Assembly: GCF_937863485.1 (NCBI RefSeq)
Contig: NZ_CALMFY010000043.1
Location: 41,506-105,505 of the forward strand
Source of the DNA: an uncultured Nostoc sp.
GTDB lineage: Bacteria; Cyanobacteriota; Cyanobacteriia; Cyanobacteriales; Nostocaceae
DNA: 64,000 nucleotides
Direction of reading: 5' to 3'
The position numbers and the translations under genes were made by a program. Positions 8,143 through 16,608 of the stretch are shown piece by piece. The notes beneath the pieces are model-generated. The model was not told the DNA's origin and ran no database searches. It saw only the letters and a list, made by a program, of their open reading frames with translations. The stretch's first letter is position 1, and each line of letters begins with the position of its first letter.

Positions 8143-9603
8143 TTATTTCTTAAAATATCTCAAGCCGTAACGAACTTGATATTTGCTGATATACTCTACA
8201 TTCTGTTGCTCTAATTTTGACAGCAATTTAAGTGGAAATGCTTTTGGTAAATATATAGGACGATACCAAGGTTGGTTATTAAAGTAATCTTGTAATTCAA
8301 GAGTATCAAAACGGCGACCGTGACTGGCAAAAATCGAATTTCGCATAATATCTAGTTCAAAACCGTTTTTACCATCCAAATCTGCATCAGTTACAAGTCT
8401 TTGGGAAAGCCACAAATAAGTGTTGACAGCCCTGGTATCAACTGGCGGTATTGATGTAGTTGGGGTAGGTGTAGATTGAGTAGGAAATGGGGTCGTTGGG
8501 ATCAATTTGGGAGTTTCTATGACGGGGCTTGTGACAGTTGACGGTGTTTGTGAAGGTAACACCGTTTTGTCTGCTGTAGATTGAGAAGATTTTGTTAATA
8601 CCTGGCTAATAATCACAGATGCACCAATTAACCCACCTGCGATTAAACTGCCGATAAGGATATTATTCTGACTATTACCTTGAAGGTTAGGCTGTGGTTT
8701 GACAGGCACTGTCTGAGGTGGCGGTGCAGAGACTACAGTCGGTTGAGTCAAGAGGGGTTGCGTCGGTGGAATAGGATTTGCTATGCTCTGCAAAGTATCC
8801 AGCATAGCTCTGGCTGTGGGGTAGCGATCGCGCGGATGATAAGCGATCGCTTTATCGATCACTCCTGCAATGATTGGGCTAAGATGACTGGCATACTGTC
8901 GCCAGACAATTTCACCTGTCTGGGAATCCGTTTCTAGTTGTTGGGCTTGTCTACCAGTCAACAAATAAATTACCGTCATTCCTAAACTGTATAAATCACT
9001 AGAAAAAACTGGTCTACCTGCGGCTTGTTCACTCGGCATATAGCCTGGTGTACCAATCACAATCGAACTGGTAGGATTACCTTGAGAATTCACCACTGTT
9101 CCCATTGATTCCCGTACAGCACCAAAATCAATCAGCACCGGTTTACCATCCCGATGACGCACAATGATGTTATCCGGTTTAATATCGCGGTGAACGATAT
9201 GCTTAGAGTGAACGTAATCCAGGACGGGTAATAAATTCATAAACAATTCCTGGACAGCGCCTTCACTAAATAGCCCCTGCTTCTGGACTTTTCCAGTTAG
9301 GGTATCGCCTTCAATCCACTCTTGAACTAAGTAAAATTGTCCGCTTGAGAAGAAGTAAGCATACAATGCCGGAATTTGGTCATTTGCGCCACCAAGTTCT
9401 TCTAAAATAGCTGCTTCCCGTTGAAACCTCTCTTGCACTATCTGGTAAATTTGGGGATTGCTGTGAATCGGTCTTAGCTGTTTAACCACACAACGGCGCT
9501 TTGAAGGCATATAGGTATCTTCTGCTAAATAGGTTTCACCAAACCCACCAGCGCCCAGTGTACGGATAACTTGATAGCGATCGTTCAGCAGCTGTATTGT
9601 CAT
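8143..9603 (-). CDS. Serine/threonine protein kinase with C-terminal YARHG domain
   Basis: 486 residues. An N-terminal Hanks-type kinase domain (about 10-270) has the glycine loop LGAGGFGETYLAED, the lysine in CVVKQL, the catalytic loop HRDIKPDNI with Asp140, and DFGAV. Then comes a Pro/Thr/Gln-rich linker, one membrane segment (about 315-335, ILIGSLIAGGLIGASVII), a second Pro/Thr-rich linker, and a C-terminal YARHG domain (about 395-480) with RNSIFASHGRRF. YARHG is an extracytoplasmic module thought to bind cell-wall or peptide ligands, so this looks like a one-component receptor kinase with its sensor outside. The start ATG opens directly into MTIQLLNDRYQVIRTLG, usual for cyanobacterial Pkn proteins. 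Confidence 0.92.
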   Translation of the reverse strand: MTIQLLNDRYQVIRTLGAGGFGETYLAEDTYMPSKRRCVVKQLRPIHSNPQIYQIVQERFQREAAILEELGGANDQIPALYAYFFSSGQFYLVQEWIEGDTLTGKVQKQGLFSEGAVQELFMNLLPVLDYVHSKHIVHRDIKPDNIIVRHRDGKPVLIDFGAVRESMGTVVNSQGNPTSSIVIGTPGYMPSEQAAGRPVFSSDLYSLGMTVIYLLTGRQAQQLETDSQTGEIVWRQYASHLSPIIAGVIDKAIAYHPRDRYPTARAMLDTLQSIANPIPPTQPLLTQPTVVSAPPPQTVPVKPQPNLQGNSQNNILIGSLIAGGLIGASVIISQVLTKSSQSTADKTVLPSQTPSTVTSPVIETPKLIPTTPFPTQSTPTPTTSIPPVDTRAVNTYLWLSQRLVTDADLDGKNGFELDIMRNSIFASHGRRFDTLELQDYFNNQPWYRPIYLPKAFPLKLLSKLEQQNVEYISKYQVRYGLRYFKK

Positions 9604-9650
9604 GAAAGATTACAAGCGAGATTTCTAAGATAGTTTTCCCCAAAACTACA

Positions 9651-10199
9651 TCATTTCAAATCTAGTAAACCTTCTTCTTTCAATTTAGGATTGAAGCGAA
9701 TTTGCATTTGCAAACCACGCCCTTCTAGCAATTGCGTTGAAATTTCTGCTTCTACTCTCCGCGCCACATTTTTAATAATTTTTATTTGTGCTAATTCATC
9801 ATTAGCTGGATTTTGATATTTTGCCTGTTCTTCAGGTGTCATTATCACTTTCACATCAATAGGATGAGTCCATTTTTCCTTGTGATCCCCATTTCCCCAA
9901 GGCACACTACCATTTTCAGCAATCCAAGCATTTTCAGTATTTTCTAAAATTGTGCGACTAGGGCGTTCAATAGTTTGAATTTTTACCCAATAGCATTGCT
10001 GTGGCTGACGGACTAAATGCTGCTTGAGGCTGAGATAAACATCACGGGAGTATCCTACAAATTGGAGTACTTTTTCTTTGTCAAAAATAGCATATACCCC
10101 AATTTTACTCTGAAACTGTTCGGGTAATTGACCGCGATCGTCAATGTAAGGAATGTATTCCAGGGTTGCCAAAGAAGAAAGATTCGTTTCAAGAGCCAT
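9651..10199 (-). CDS. GIY-YIG nuclease-family protein
   Basis: 182 residues. The GIY-YIG-like core begins IGVYAIFDKEKVLQFVGYSRD (shown here as the pattern GVY ... VGYSRD, about residues 33-54), which supplies the two paired strands. A helix follows and then the ENTENAWIAENG stretch with the expected acidic residue. A C-terminal extension of about 80 residues has no recognised domain. Stand-alone proteins of this type are common in cyanobacteria and their role is not established. It is about 50 bp upstream of the kinase on the same strand and could share its transcript. No clear Shine-Dalgarno. Confidence 0.7.
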   Translation of the reverse strand: MALETNLSSLATLEYIPYIDDRGQLPEQFQSKIGVYAIFDKEKVLQFVGYSRDVYLSLKQHLVRQPQQCYWVKIQTIERPSRTILENTENAWIAENGSVPWGNGDHKEKWTHPIDVKVIMTPEEQAKYQNPANDELAQIKIIKNVARRVEAEISTQLLEGRGLQMQIRFNPKLKEEGLLDLK

Positions 10200-10271
10200 A
10201 CATCAAATATCAAACTTACTATTTGCCTTCAGAATTCAGAGTTGCTAATTAGGGAAAAATTATCTTGAAAA

Positions 10272-10601
10272 TTACCCATTACCCAATTTTTGGTAAATTG
10301 CACAAAGGCGACTTGGTTTAAAAATCTTAGCACTAAACATGAAATTTGGTGGTACATTGATGATGGCATACTCATCAGATTCATGATACTTTTCAAATTC
10401 TGCTGGCATTCCTTTAGTGGTAGTTAAGCTGTAAGGAACTGGTTGGAAAAGTAATTCTGTAAATTTAACTTGTTCACACTGCAACTGTTGACGAATTTGG
10501 TTTAAGAAAGCAACGCTTGTCAATAAATTGAATAGAGTTTCTTGAGCTTGTGCTTCAAGAGTGAAACTGCCATCAAAGTTTTGGACGATTTTAAGGGGCA
10601 T
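10272..10601 (-). CDS. Hypothetical protein, 109 residues
   Basis: A soluble, ordinary-composition protein (MPLKIVQNFDGSFTLEAQAQ...) with no domain I recognise and no membrane segment. It lies 72 bp upstream of the GIY-YIG gene on the same strand, so the two may be co-transcribed. Codon use resembles the neighbours, which supports a real gene. Confidence 0.55.
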   Translation of the reverse strand: MPLKIVQNFDGSFTLEAQAQETLFNLLTSVAFLNQIRQQLQCEQVKFTELLFQPVPYSLTTTKGMPAEFEKYHESDEYAIINVPPNFMFSAKIFKPSRLCAIYQKLGNG

Positions 10602-10987
10602 TTTCTGTATAGGTAGTTATTAACGACTAAGCGATGATAGAGGATAGGCAACATGTTACACATGGTTATCCAAAAGTGCTAGACAATGAAGCCTACCTTT
10701 TTATGCAGATGAGCTTTCTGAAAAATCACCGCTTTAAGATCAGCCTATTGGATTGTGGAACTTCTGTCAGCCACAGAAGGAAGCTGGCATGATTAAGAAT
10801 CGTGAAGTTTAGCAGATTTTCAGGGATAGGTGATTTCTCCTTAACGCTGTGCTGACAAACTTCAGAGCTTGTACTTATAAATTTTAATGTTGACTTTATA
10901 ACTAAAAATAGAATATTTTTTCAGTATAGAGTAAAATAAAAGAAACGATAGTATAATCTAGCACTATTAAAACGGCATAAGACAAAA

Positions 10988-11016
10988 GCGATGCCTACAG
11001 CGGGCTGCGCCTACGC
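10988..11016. repeat. SIR palindromic element
   Basis: A 29-bp copy: GCGATGCCTACAGCGGGC then TGCGCCTACGC. It lies 10 bp left of the MITE-like repeat at 11027-11137, inside a 684-bp region (10602-11285) with no gene. Confidence 0.75.
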
Positions 11017-11026
11017 ACTCACTACA

Positions 11027-11137
11027 CTAGTACAACACGGCGTAAATAGAGCAACCATTTAAAAACCTTAAAAAGCCCATTCCGTAATACTTTTGACTTT
11101 TGATTTTTGACTTTTGACTTCCGCCTTGCGGTACTAG
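11027..11137. mobile_element. MITE-like dispersed repeat, CTAGTAC family, copy 1
   Basis: 111 bp that start CTAGTACAACACGGCG and end CGCCTTGCGGTACTAG. These ends are imperfect 16-bp terminal inverted repeats: CTAGTAC, five variable bases, GGCG. The interior has GTAAATAGAGCAACCATTT and runs of TTTTGACTT. A second copy is at 31476-31631 and an inverted, rearranged one near 41013. There is no transposase, so any movement would be in trans. Confidence 0.65.
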
Positions 11138-11285
11138 CCCCCACCCTCCCTAAAAACAATTCTTACACAACAAAATAAGTGGATAATCGTGATGTAAATC
11201 ACAACTATCCACTCAAAGTTTACTAAATCCGGATTACTAGAAAAAACTCAATTAGATTATTGAAACTAGGCAAAGTTCAAACCAA

Positions 11286-11480
11286 TTAACGTGACTCAGT
11301 TCCTTGATTAGGGCTACCTGCTACAGAATCGTTTTCTGGTGCTTCTGGTGTAGCAGAGGGTTTAGCATCACTCTTTTCAGCATCGCCAGTTTTGCGAGTA
11401 CTTTCGTCAGCGGTGGTTTGGTAACCACCAGAAGCAGTAGGCGTAGTTTCTGGATTATTAGATTTTTGTTCTTCAGCCAT
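11286..11480 (-). CDS. Small hydrophilic, low-complexity hypothetical protein
   Basis: About 64 residues starting MAEEQKSNNPETTPT. Rich in Ser, Thr, Pro, Glu and Gly, with no hydrophobic core, so probably intrinsically disordered. I chose ATG 11480 over an ATG 18 bp further upstream because a TAGGA ribosome-binding-like stretch sits about 8 bases before it. No family recognised. It is flanked by AT-rich spacer. Confidence 0.5.
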   Translation of the reverse strand: MAEEQKSNNPETTPTASGGYQTTADESTRKTGDAEKSDAKPSATPEAPENDSVAGSPNQGTESR

Positions 11481-11800
11481 GATTACATTCCTAATCATTT
11501 ATTCTTGGGATTATCTTAAGAAAATTCGGGGTTTGAGTGCATCTATCTAGAATCTAGTTATGGCTGATTTCACCTCTATCGGAAGTATTGTTTAGTACTA
11601 CTTATGTCTGCTGACAAAATCCATAAATATAGAATTTGTTAACCTTAGAACGCTTGCTGTCGTTAAGGGAGAACTTGGAACGGGTTTGATGTCCAAGATG
11701 GTTTTGAAATTGCTTTATTGATAGTTGGCAGGAAATGGCAAATGATCTGAGTGGATAATATGGTGTGATGATTGTGATACAAACTAGCAAAGTGTAATTA

Positions 11801-12328
11801 ATGAACCAGAGCAATCTATCGTTACCATCTGGATGTGTCCTTCGCAAGGCAACCTCTGGGGATCAGTGGTCGATTCGATTGCTGGTATTCTCAGCGAAAC
11901 TCGATCCAACCCAATTAAATTGGCAGCAATTTTGGGTAATTGAATGCGATGCTTACGGTGGGCAAAGCCTACGTAATCTGGTAGCTTGTGGACAGCTTCG
12001 TAATTTCTCAGGGGCACAAGAACTTGGTAGTTTAGTCGTTGCATCAGCTTGGAGAAGTCGTGGTTTGGGTACTTTGCTAACGCAGCATTTGATTAATACA
12101 GCAACACAACCACTTTATCTTGAATGTTTAGGTGAACGATTGGCGCAGTTTTACAGTCGCTTTGACTTTGTACCAATATCTTTTGAAGACTTGCCACAAT
12201 TTCCCAGAATAAGAGGCTTGTCTACGCTCAAGGGTAAATATAGATTTTCGCAATTAGCTAAAAAGCTGCTCAAAGTTCCTGTGGTGTTTATGGAATATCG
12301 AGATCAGTTAAGGCTTGATCCTCCCTAA
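11801..12328 (+). CDS. GNAT-family N-acetyltransferase
   Basis: 175 residues with a GNAT core. Strand beta-4 reads ELGSLVVASAWRSRGLGTLL, where RSRGLG is the acetyl-CoA pyrophosphate-binding loop. Then come YLECLGERLAQFYSRFDF, typical of the C-terminal alpha-4/beta-6 region, and a C-terminal extension. The substrate cannot be predicted. Around residues 49-60, ECDAYGGQSLRNLVACG contains about 10 residues encoded by a degenerate SIR (11946-11974), which looks like an in-frame insertion between beta-2 and beta-3. The frame stays open. Confidence 0.85.
   Translation: MNQSNLSLPSGCVLRKATSGDQWSIRLLVFSAKLDPTQLNWQQFWVIECDAYGGQSLRNLVACGQLRNFSGAQELGSLVVASAWRSRGLGTLLTQHLINTATQPLYLECLGERLAQFYSRFDFVPISFEDLPQFPRIRGLSTLKGKYRFSQLAKKLLKVPVVFMEYRDQLRLDPP
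11946..11974. repeat. Degenerate SIR element inside the GNAT gene
   Basis: GCGATGCTTACGGTGGGC then AAAGCCTACGT. It aligns over its whole 29-bp length with the SIR core GCGATGCCTACAGCGGGC...CTACGC. It encodes residues 49-58 of the acetyltransferase. Confidence 0.6.
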
Positions 12329-12481
12329 CCCTCCTTAAAAAGGAGGGAATTAGAGCAAGCCTTTTTAACGGGAGAAAGTTATCCGATTTTGGATGAGAGG
12401 ATTTTGGATTGTGAAAGAGTTGCTGGTAATCGCTTTGAGCGCTCCATCTGTCGCAATCATTGTTCAAATTGGTGTTATCCA

Positions 12482-13216
12482 TCAATCCAACGGAGGTTTA
12501 GCAAAAATCGTTAGTAAGACTGGCCCTAGTAAATAGTGGTGATTCAAACACAATAACCCAGCAGAGGAGCCAAGAAGTTGACGTTGATTAGGGCTGTAGA
12601 GTCTAATTCCACGGGGAGAGATTGGCAATAATTGAGGTTCTGACTCTTTTTTGGAGGTAATGTCAACTAAGTAGAAGCGTCCACCGGGAGAAAGTACTCG
12701 TGCTATCTCACTAACCACCTGTTTAGGTTCCAAATAGTGCAAAAAGCTGATAGTGCTGAAAATAGCATCAAATTGACCATCAGCAAAGGGAAGAGACTCA
12801 GCTTTCCCCTCAATATAAATTAAACGTGGACGGTGGCAGTTGCTCTGTCTTGCTACCCGCAACATATTAGCAGATAAATCCAATCCGGTGGCTTGCAGGT
12901 CGGGAAACTGAGTAGCAAGGCGCTCAAGTAAGCGCCCAGTACCACAGCCGATATCAAGTACATTTGCTGATTCTGGTAAATCGACATACTCCAGTAACCG
13001 TTTGTGAACGGCTCGATAAAACACTGAAGGAAAGAGCCAGTCGTAACTTGATGCCCATAGGTCAAAAAGTAGCTTTTTGTTAATAAAAAACTCATCAGTC
13101 ATCAGTTTTCGCAGTTTCCCTGAAGCTTGGTGCTTTTTTAGGGTAAGTTTAGCTGCGCCTCCAAGAAGTTGGTTATAGCTTTGCAGTCCGGCAATATCTA
13201 GCCTAGCCTTTGGCAC
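12482..13216 (-). CDS. Class I SAM-dependent methyltransferase
   Basis: The reading frame allows 244 residues, but the conserved part begins at Met39 (13102), so a shorter 206-residue product starting MTDEFFINKKLLFD is likely. Motif I is LDIGCGTGRLLE, motif post-I is ATGLDLSANML, and motif II/III regions are GQFDAIFSTISFLHY and LSPGGRFYLVDI. It belongs to the Methyltransf_11/25 group (small-molecule methyltransferases); substrate unknown. The 3' end faces the GNAT gene about 150 bp away, and a CCCTCCTTAAAAAGGAGGG hairpin (12330-12348) lies between them as a possible bidirectional terminator. Confidence 0.85.
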   Translation of the reverse strand: MPKARLDIAGLQSYNQLLGGAAKLTLKKHQASGKLRKLMTDEFFINKKLLFDLWASSYDWLFPSVFYRAVHKRLLEYVDLPESANVLDIGCGTGRLLERLATQFPDLQATGLDLSANMLRVARQSNCHRPRLIYIEGKAESLPFADGQFDAIFSTISFLHYLEPKQVVSEIARVLSPGGRFYLVDITSKKESEPQLLPISPRGIRLYSPNQRQLLGSSAGLLCLNHHYLLGPVLLTIFAKPPLD

Positions 13217-13572
13217 ATTACCATTTCACGAAATTCTGTTAAAAATACGTTGCCAGGGGCGTACAGATGTCATGGGTGTCAACTTAGGAATAAGAATTAA
13301 ATAACATACAATTTATGTCCCTGACTTACCTCACCCTCAATCCTTTTCCTTATAAAGGAGAGGGAAGCAAGATAGAGGATGAAGATTTTGCATTTTATTT
13401 AATCCACGTTCCTTAACGTCAAAGCCTGTCTAGAACAAGCTTTTAGAGATTGTCTCGTTAAGAGTGGGAATGCCTAATGGGGGGCTGCCGCCTCAAGACT
13501 TGCGGCTGTGCCGCAATTGAAGAGCATTTCCAGCCTTTGGCTGGAAACGAGGTTTTAAAAGGGTTTGCGCTT

Positions 13573-13674
13573 AGGGACTTCCAGTTAAAAAAACATCCCA
13601 TTATAGGGGCGCAAAGCCTTGCGCCCCTACAAATGTACAAATAATTTTGGATAATTTATTTTTTGTCAGTCCCT
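13573..13674. mobile_element. MITE-like dispersed repeat, AGGGACT family, copy A
   Basis: 102 bp bounded by AGGGACT and AGTCCCT. A central near-palindrome starts TAGGGGCGCAAAG and ends CTTGCGCCCCTA, followed by CAAATGTACAAATAATTTTG. The right two-thirds recur almost exactly, inverted, at 25763-25832. The element lies in the 717-bp gene-free stretch 13217-13933, which otherwise holds only short palindromes. Confidence 0.65.
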
Positions 13675-13933
13675 TAAGTTGACACCAATGTACAGATGTA
13701 AGTCTTTACAGCCGATTCATTTGTTGCAAAAATTTTTGGGCATGGTATAAATCATCCGGAATTTTGGCAATTGAATGTGTAGTTAACAGTGTGCCTAGAG
13801 ACTCATTCTATCTCTGTAAAGAACCAAAAAATGGGCAATCACTGCATAAAACTATAGAACCTAACCGTATGTATTTATAGAGGTTCAAATACAACAAACT
13901 CAATCTAATTTGAAATTATCAAGGTGAACAATT

Positions 13934-14221
13934 ATGACAAGCTTTATTCAAGTCCGGTTACACAATGATCTACTGCACACAGTCCGCCAGTGGTTGGAAA
14001 CGATAAAAATTCATAACTCCAAATTGGCTCATTTCCTGTGCAAAGCTATTCCTGCTCAATGTCCCTTTGAGCGAGACATCACAATGTTTGGTCGGAAGCT
14101 ATTTCACATTCCTCCGATGTGTAAATTAAATCCCCTATACGAAGAAGTGGTTGGTTTACGTTTTAAAGCGCTCTGTTATCTTGCCGATGAATGCGGTGAA
14201 GATGTCACAGCTTATTGCTAA
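13934..14221 (+). CDS. Mo-dependent nitrogenase C-terminal domain (Mo-nitro_C) protein, paralogue B
   Basis: A 95-residue protein made almost entirely of the domain: IPAQCPFERDITMFGRK, FHIPPMCKLNPLYEE, LRFKALCYLADECGED and a terminal AYC. It parallels the 7142-7513 gene but lacks its basic N-terminal extension. Start ATG 13934, with GGTGAACAATT upstream as a weak ribosome site. It lies 187 bp upstream of the response-regulator gene on the same strand. Function unknown; a link to diazotrophic growth is only suggested by the family name. Confidence 0.8.
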   Translation: MTSFIQVRLHNDLLHTVRQWLETIKIHNSKLAHFLCKAIPAQCPFERDITMFGRKLFHIPPMCKLNPLYEEVVGLRFKALCYLADECGEDVTAYC

Positions 14222-14407
14222 TAGCCAGTTGGATCGTTCTTTGATCAAGCAGCCATCGGGAATTGCAGACATACGGTTGTTACTTACTCAGATTTATACT
14301 AAGCTAAGTAGACCTAATTTAGATGTTTGGCTATTAAGTAGCTGGCACCTCACTAAAGTGTTTCCAGACCGTATTATTGCTTACCGTACCCTGCTGAAAT
14401 CATTAAC

Positions 14408-15088
14408 ATGATCATGACGCACATCTTACTGGTTGAAGATGAAGTCAAACTGGCACGATTTGTTGAATTGGAGCTAAGTTATGAAGGTTATCAAGTTAGC
14501 GTCGCCTACGATGGATTAACTGCACTCACCGCAGCGCGTGAGTTACATCTAGATTTAGTAATTTTAGACTGGATGTTGCCGGGTTTGTCAGGGTTGGAAA
14601 TTTGCCGCCGCTTACGAAATATTGGTAATAAAGTGCCGATAATCTTATTAACCGTCAAAGATGAAGTGAGCGATCGCATTGCAGGTTTAGACGCTGGTGC
14701 TGATGATTACCTCGTTAAACCCTTCGGTGTTGATGAATTATTAGCCAGAGTTAGCGCTCACCTGCGAAGAAGCCACCAAGCAGATAAAGCAGATGTTTTA
14801 GAATTTGAAGACCTAAGTTTAAATCGTCGCACGCGCCAAGTGTACCGAGATCAGCGGTTAATTGAGTTAACTGCTAAGGAATTTGATTTACTAGAATATT
14901 TACTGGCCCATCCGCGACAGGTAATTACCTGCGATCGCATTTTAGAGGAAGCCTGGGGTTACGACTTCATGGGCGATGCTAACATCATCGAACTTCACAT
15001 GCGCTACCTGCGTCTGAAACTTGAGTCCAATAATGAAAAGTGCCTTATTCAAACTGTCAGTGGTGTCGGCTACACATTGCGTGATTGA
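14408..15088 (+). CDS. OmpR/PhoB-family DNA-binding response regulator
   Basis: 226 residues. The receiver domain (about 4-120) has acidic pocket E10/D11, phospho-acceptor Asp54 in LVILDWMLPG, Thr82 and Lys104 (DDYLVKPF). A winged-helix domain (about 130-224) has LTAKEFDLLEYL and TVSGVGYTLRD. An ATG two codons in (MTHILLVEDE) is an equally good start. No histidine kinase gene adjoins it, so it is an orphan here. The next gene on the same strand, 134 bp on, is a phosphate carrier, which makes phosphate-related control a guess. Confidence 0.92.
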   Translation: MIMTHILLVEDEVKLARFVELELSYEGYQVSVAYDGLTALTAARELHLDLVILDWMLPGLSGLEICRRLRNIGNKVPIILLTVKDEVSDRIAGLDAGADDYLVKPFGVDELLARVSAHLRRSHQADKADVLEFEDLSLNRRTRQVYRDQRLIELTAKEFDLLEYLLAHPRQVITCDRILEEAWGYDFMGDANIIELHMRYLRLKLESNNEKCLIQTVSGVGYTLRD

Positions 15089-15222
15089 ATTTGGGACTGG
15101 GGATTGGGAAAAGACAAGCGAAAGACTTCTTCAATAATTCTTCCTTATTCCCTTTATCCTGTGTTTATCAGGCGCACTGACACTATAGCAGTGGTGGTTG
15201 CTGTTAATTTATAAACTCCAAA

Positions 15223-16182
15223 ATGTTGTTAATTAGTCTATTTATTGCTACGCTCTTTTTAGCATATTCAAATGGTGCAAATGACAACTTTAAAGGGGTA
15301 GCAACGCTATTTGGTAGCCGAACTAGCAGCTATCAAACAGCAATTTTGTGGGCAACTTTTACAACTTTGGCTGGTGCGGGAACTGCGACTTTGTTGGCAA
15401 GTACACTAATTAAAAACTTCTCTGGAAAAGGACTAGTGCCTGATGCGATCGCTAACGCCCCAGAGTTTCATATAGCAGTAGCGATCGCTGCTGGTTTAAC
15501 TGTGCTCATAGCTACCCTCATGGGGTTTCCCGTTTCTACAACTCACAGTTTAACAGGTGCCCTTGTTGGCGCTGGATTAGTTGCGATCGGACTCAAAGTT
15601 AATTTTGCAGCTTTGGGAACTTCCTTTATTTTGCCTCTATTACTCAGTCCAATCATTGCTATTCCGTTGGGAGCAGGAATTTATAGCTTATCTGGCTATA
15701 TCAATTCTAAATGGAACCTACCAGTTAACCAGAAAATGGTTGATACTTGCCATTTTATCAGTGCTGGAGTTGTCAGCTTTGCTAGAGGATTAAATGATAC
15801 TCCCAAGATTTTCTCACTCATTCTAATTATTGAGTATTTTTCGATTCAGGGAGGAATGATCACGATAGCGATCGCAATGGCACTTGGCGGTTTACTCAAC
15901 TCCCAAAAAGTTGCAGTAACCATGAGTGAAAAGATTACCTCAATGAATCATCCTCAAGGCTTATCAGCAAATATAGTAACTGGAGTTTTAGTTATTGCAG
16001 CTAGTCAGTTTGGGCTTACAGTTTCTACAACTCACGTTTCAGTTGGTTCTATTTTTGGAGTAGGATTAATTGGTAAAAAGCCCAATATGCGTGTTTTTTA
16101 TCAGATATTATTATCGTGGATTTTAACTTTACCTACTGCTGCAATTATTAGTGCAATAACCTACAGATTATTGCAAGGCTAG
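15223..16182 (+). CDS. PiT-family inorganic phosphate transporter
   Basis: 319 residues, almost wholly membrane segments, with the duplicated PiT signatures. Near the N-terminus is YSNGANDNFKGVATL, and in the second half SFARGLNDTPKIFSL. Paired GFPVSTTHSLTGALVG and LTVSTTHVSVGSIFGVG motifs occur in each half. This family moves phosphate (or metal-phosphate) across the inner membrane with H+ or Na+. It is much shorter than E. coli PitA, as is usual for the compact bacterial/archaeal form. A HIP1 site lies inside. Downstream is a small-RNA candidate with its own terminator. Confidence 0.9.
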   Translation: MLLISLFIATLFLAYSNGANDNFKGVATLFGSRTSSYQTAILWATFTTLAGAGTATLLASTLIKNFSGKGLVPDAIANAPEFHIAVAIAAGLTVLIATLMGFPVSTTHSLTGALVGAGLVAIGLKVNFAALGTSFILPLLLSPIIAIPLGAGIYSLSGYINSKWNLPVNQKMVDTCHFISAGVVSFARGLNDTPKIFSLILIIEYFSIQGGMITIAIAMALGGLLNSQKVAVTMSEKITSMNHPQGLSANIVTGVLVIAASQFGLTVSTTHVSVGSIFGVGLIGKKPNMRVFYQILLSWILTLPTAAIISAITYRLLQG

Positions 16183-16399
16183 AGAATTTTAATATATTTA
16201 TTTGTTAAGCCTTTAAAAAAAACTCAGTTCTCCTTTAACAAAAAAAGTAATTACTGTTAGTCTTTAAATTCATCGCTGGCTTCTTGAGTGAGGATAAAGT
16301 CAATATCCTTTGGGTTAGTAGCAGGGTAAGCTCATCACACTTTACGCTTGAGAGTTTTATCAACAAAAAAGTCTGTTACCGAAATTGTTACGAGTGCGT

Positions 16400-16492
16400 T
16401 GTTGTTGGGCAGTTACTTTATGATGATATTTAGTTAAGCTCCTCACACCACACTGAAAACCGTGAAACATAGTGTTTCACGGTTTTTTCTTT
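16400..16492 (+). ncRNA. Candidate Yfr1-type small RNA with intrinsic terminator
   Basis: Positions 16438-16448 read GCTCCTCACAC, which matches 10 of 11 bases of the ultraconserved unpaired motif of cyanobacterial Yfr1 (ACUCCUCACAC). After eleven bases comes a strong hairpin and T-run, the layout described for Yfr1. I could not find a clear first stem 5' of the motif, so the 5' boundary is uncertain. No protein frame spans the region. Yfr1 in other cyanobacteria regulates outer-membrane proteins by pairing through this motif. Recognised from memory of the motif, not from a search. Confidence 0.5.
16457..16487 (+). terminator. Rho-independent terminator of the sRNA candidate
   Basis: Arms AAACCGTGAAAC and GTTTCACGGTTT around a short ATAGT-type loop, followed by TTTTTTCTTTTTT. 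Perfect pairing over 12 bp and the T-run on the plus strand mark an intrinsic terminator. Confidence 0.85.
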
Positions 16493-16608
16493 TTTCAGAA
16501 TTGACGTTGGGGCGTAGACACGGAGTCGTTTGTCGTCAGACTTCACGTTGTTAAGGTGAAAAGATGCGATCGCAGTTTTCCACCCTTTCTAAAGAATTAT
16601 CGCTCCAT

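Noticed and set aside
12288-12485. 65-codon minus-strand frame between the GNAT and methyltransferase genes
   Set aside because: It overlaps the GNAT 3' end, crosses a repeat hairpin (12330-12348) and has no family features or ribosome site.
14151-14411. 86-codon plus-strand frame between the Mo-nitro_C and regulator genes
   Set aside because: It overlaps the Mo-nitro_C gene in another frame and shows no family features.
16257-16335. Minus-strand protein-like tail (ATNPKDIDFILTQEASDEF)
   Set aside because: About 24 codons with a stop and no start; possibly a gene scrap, but too short to support.
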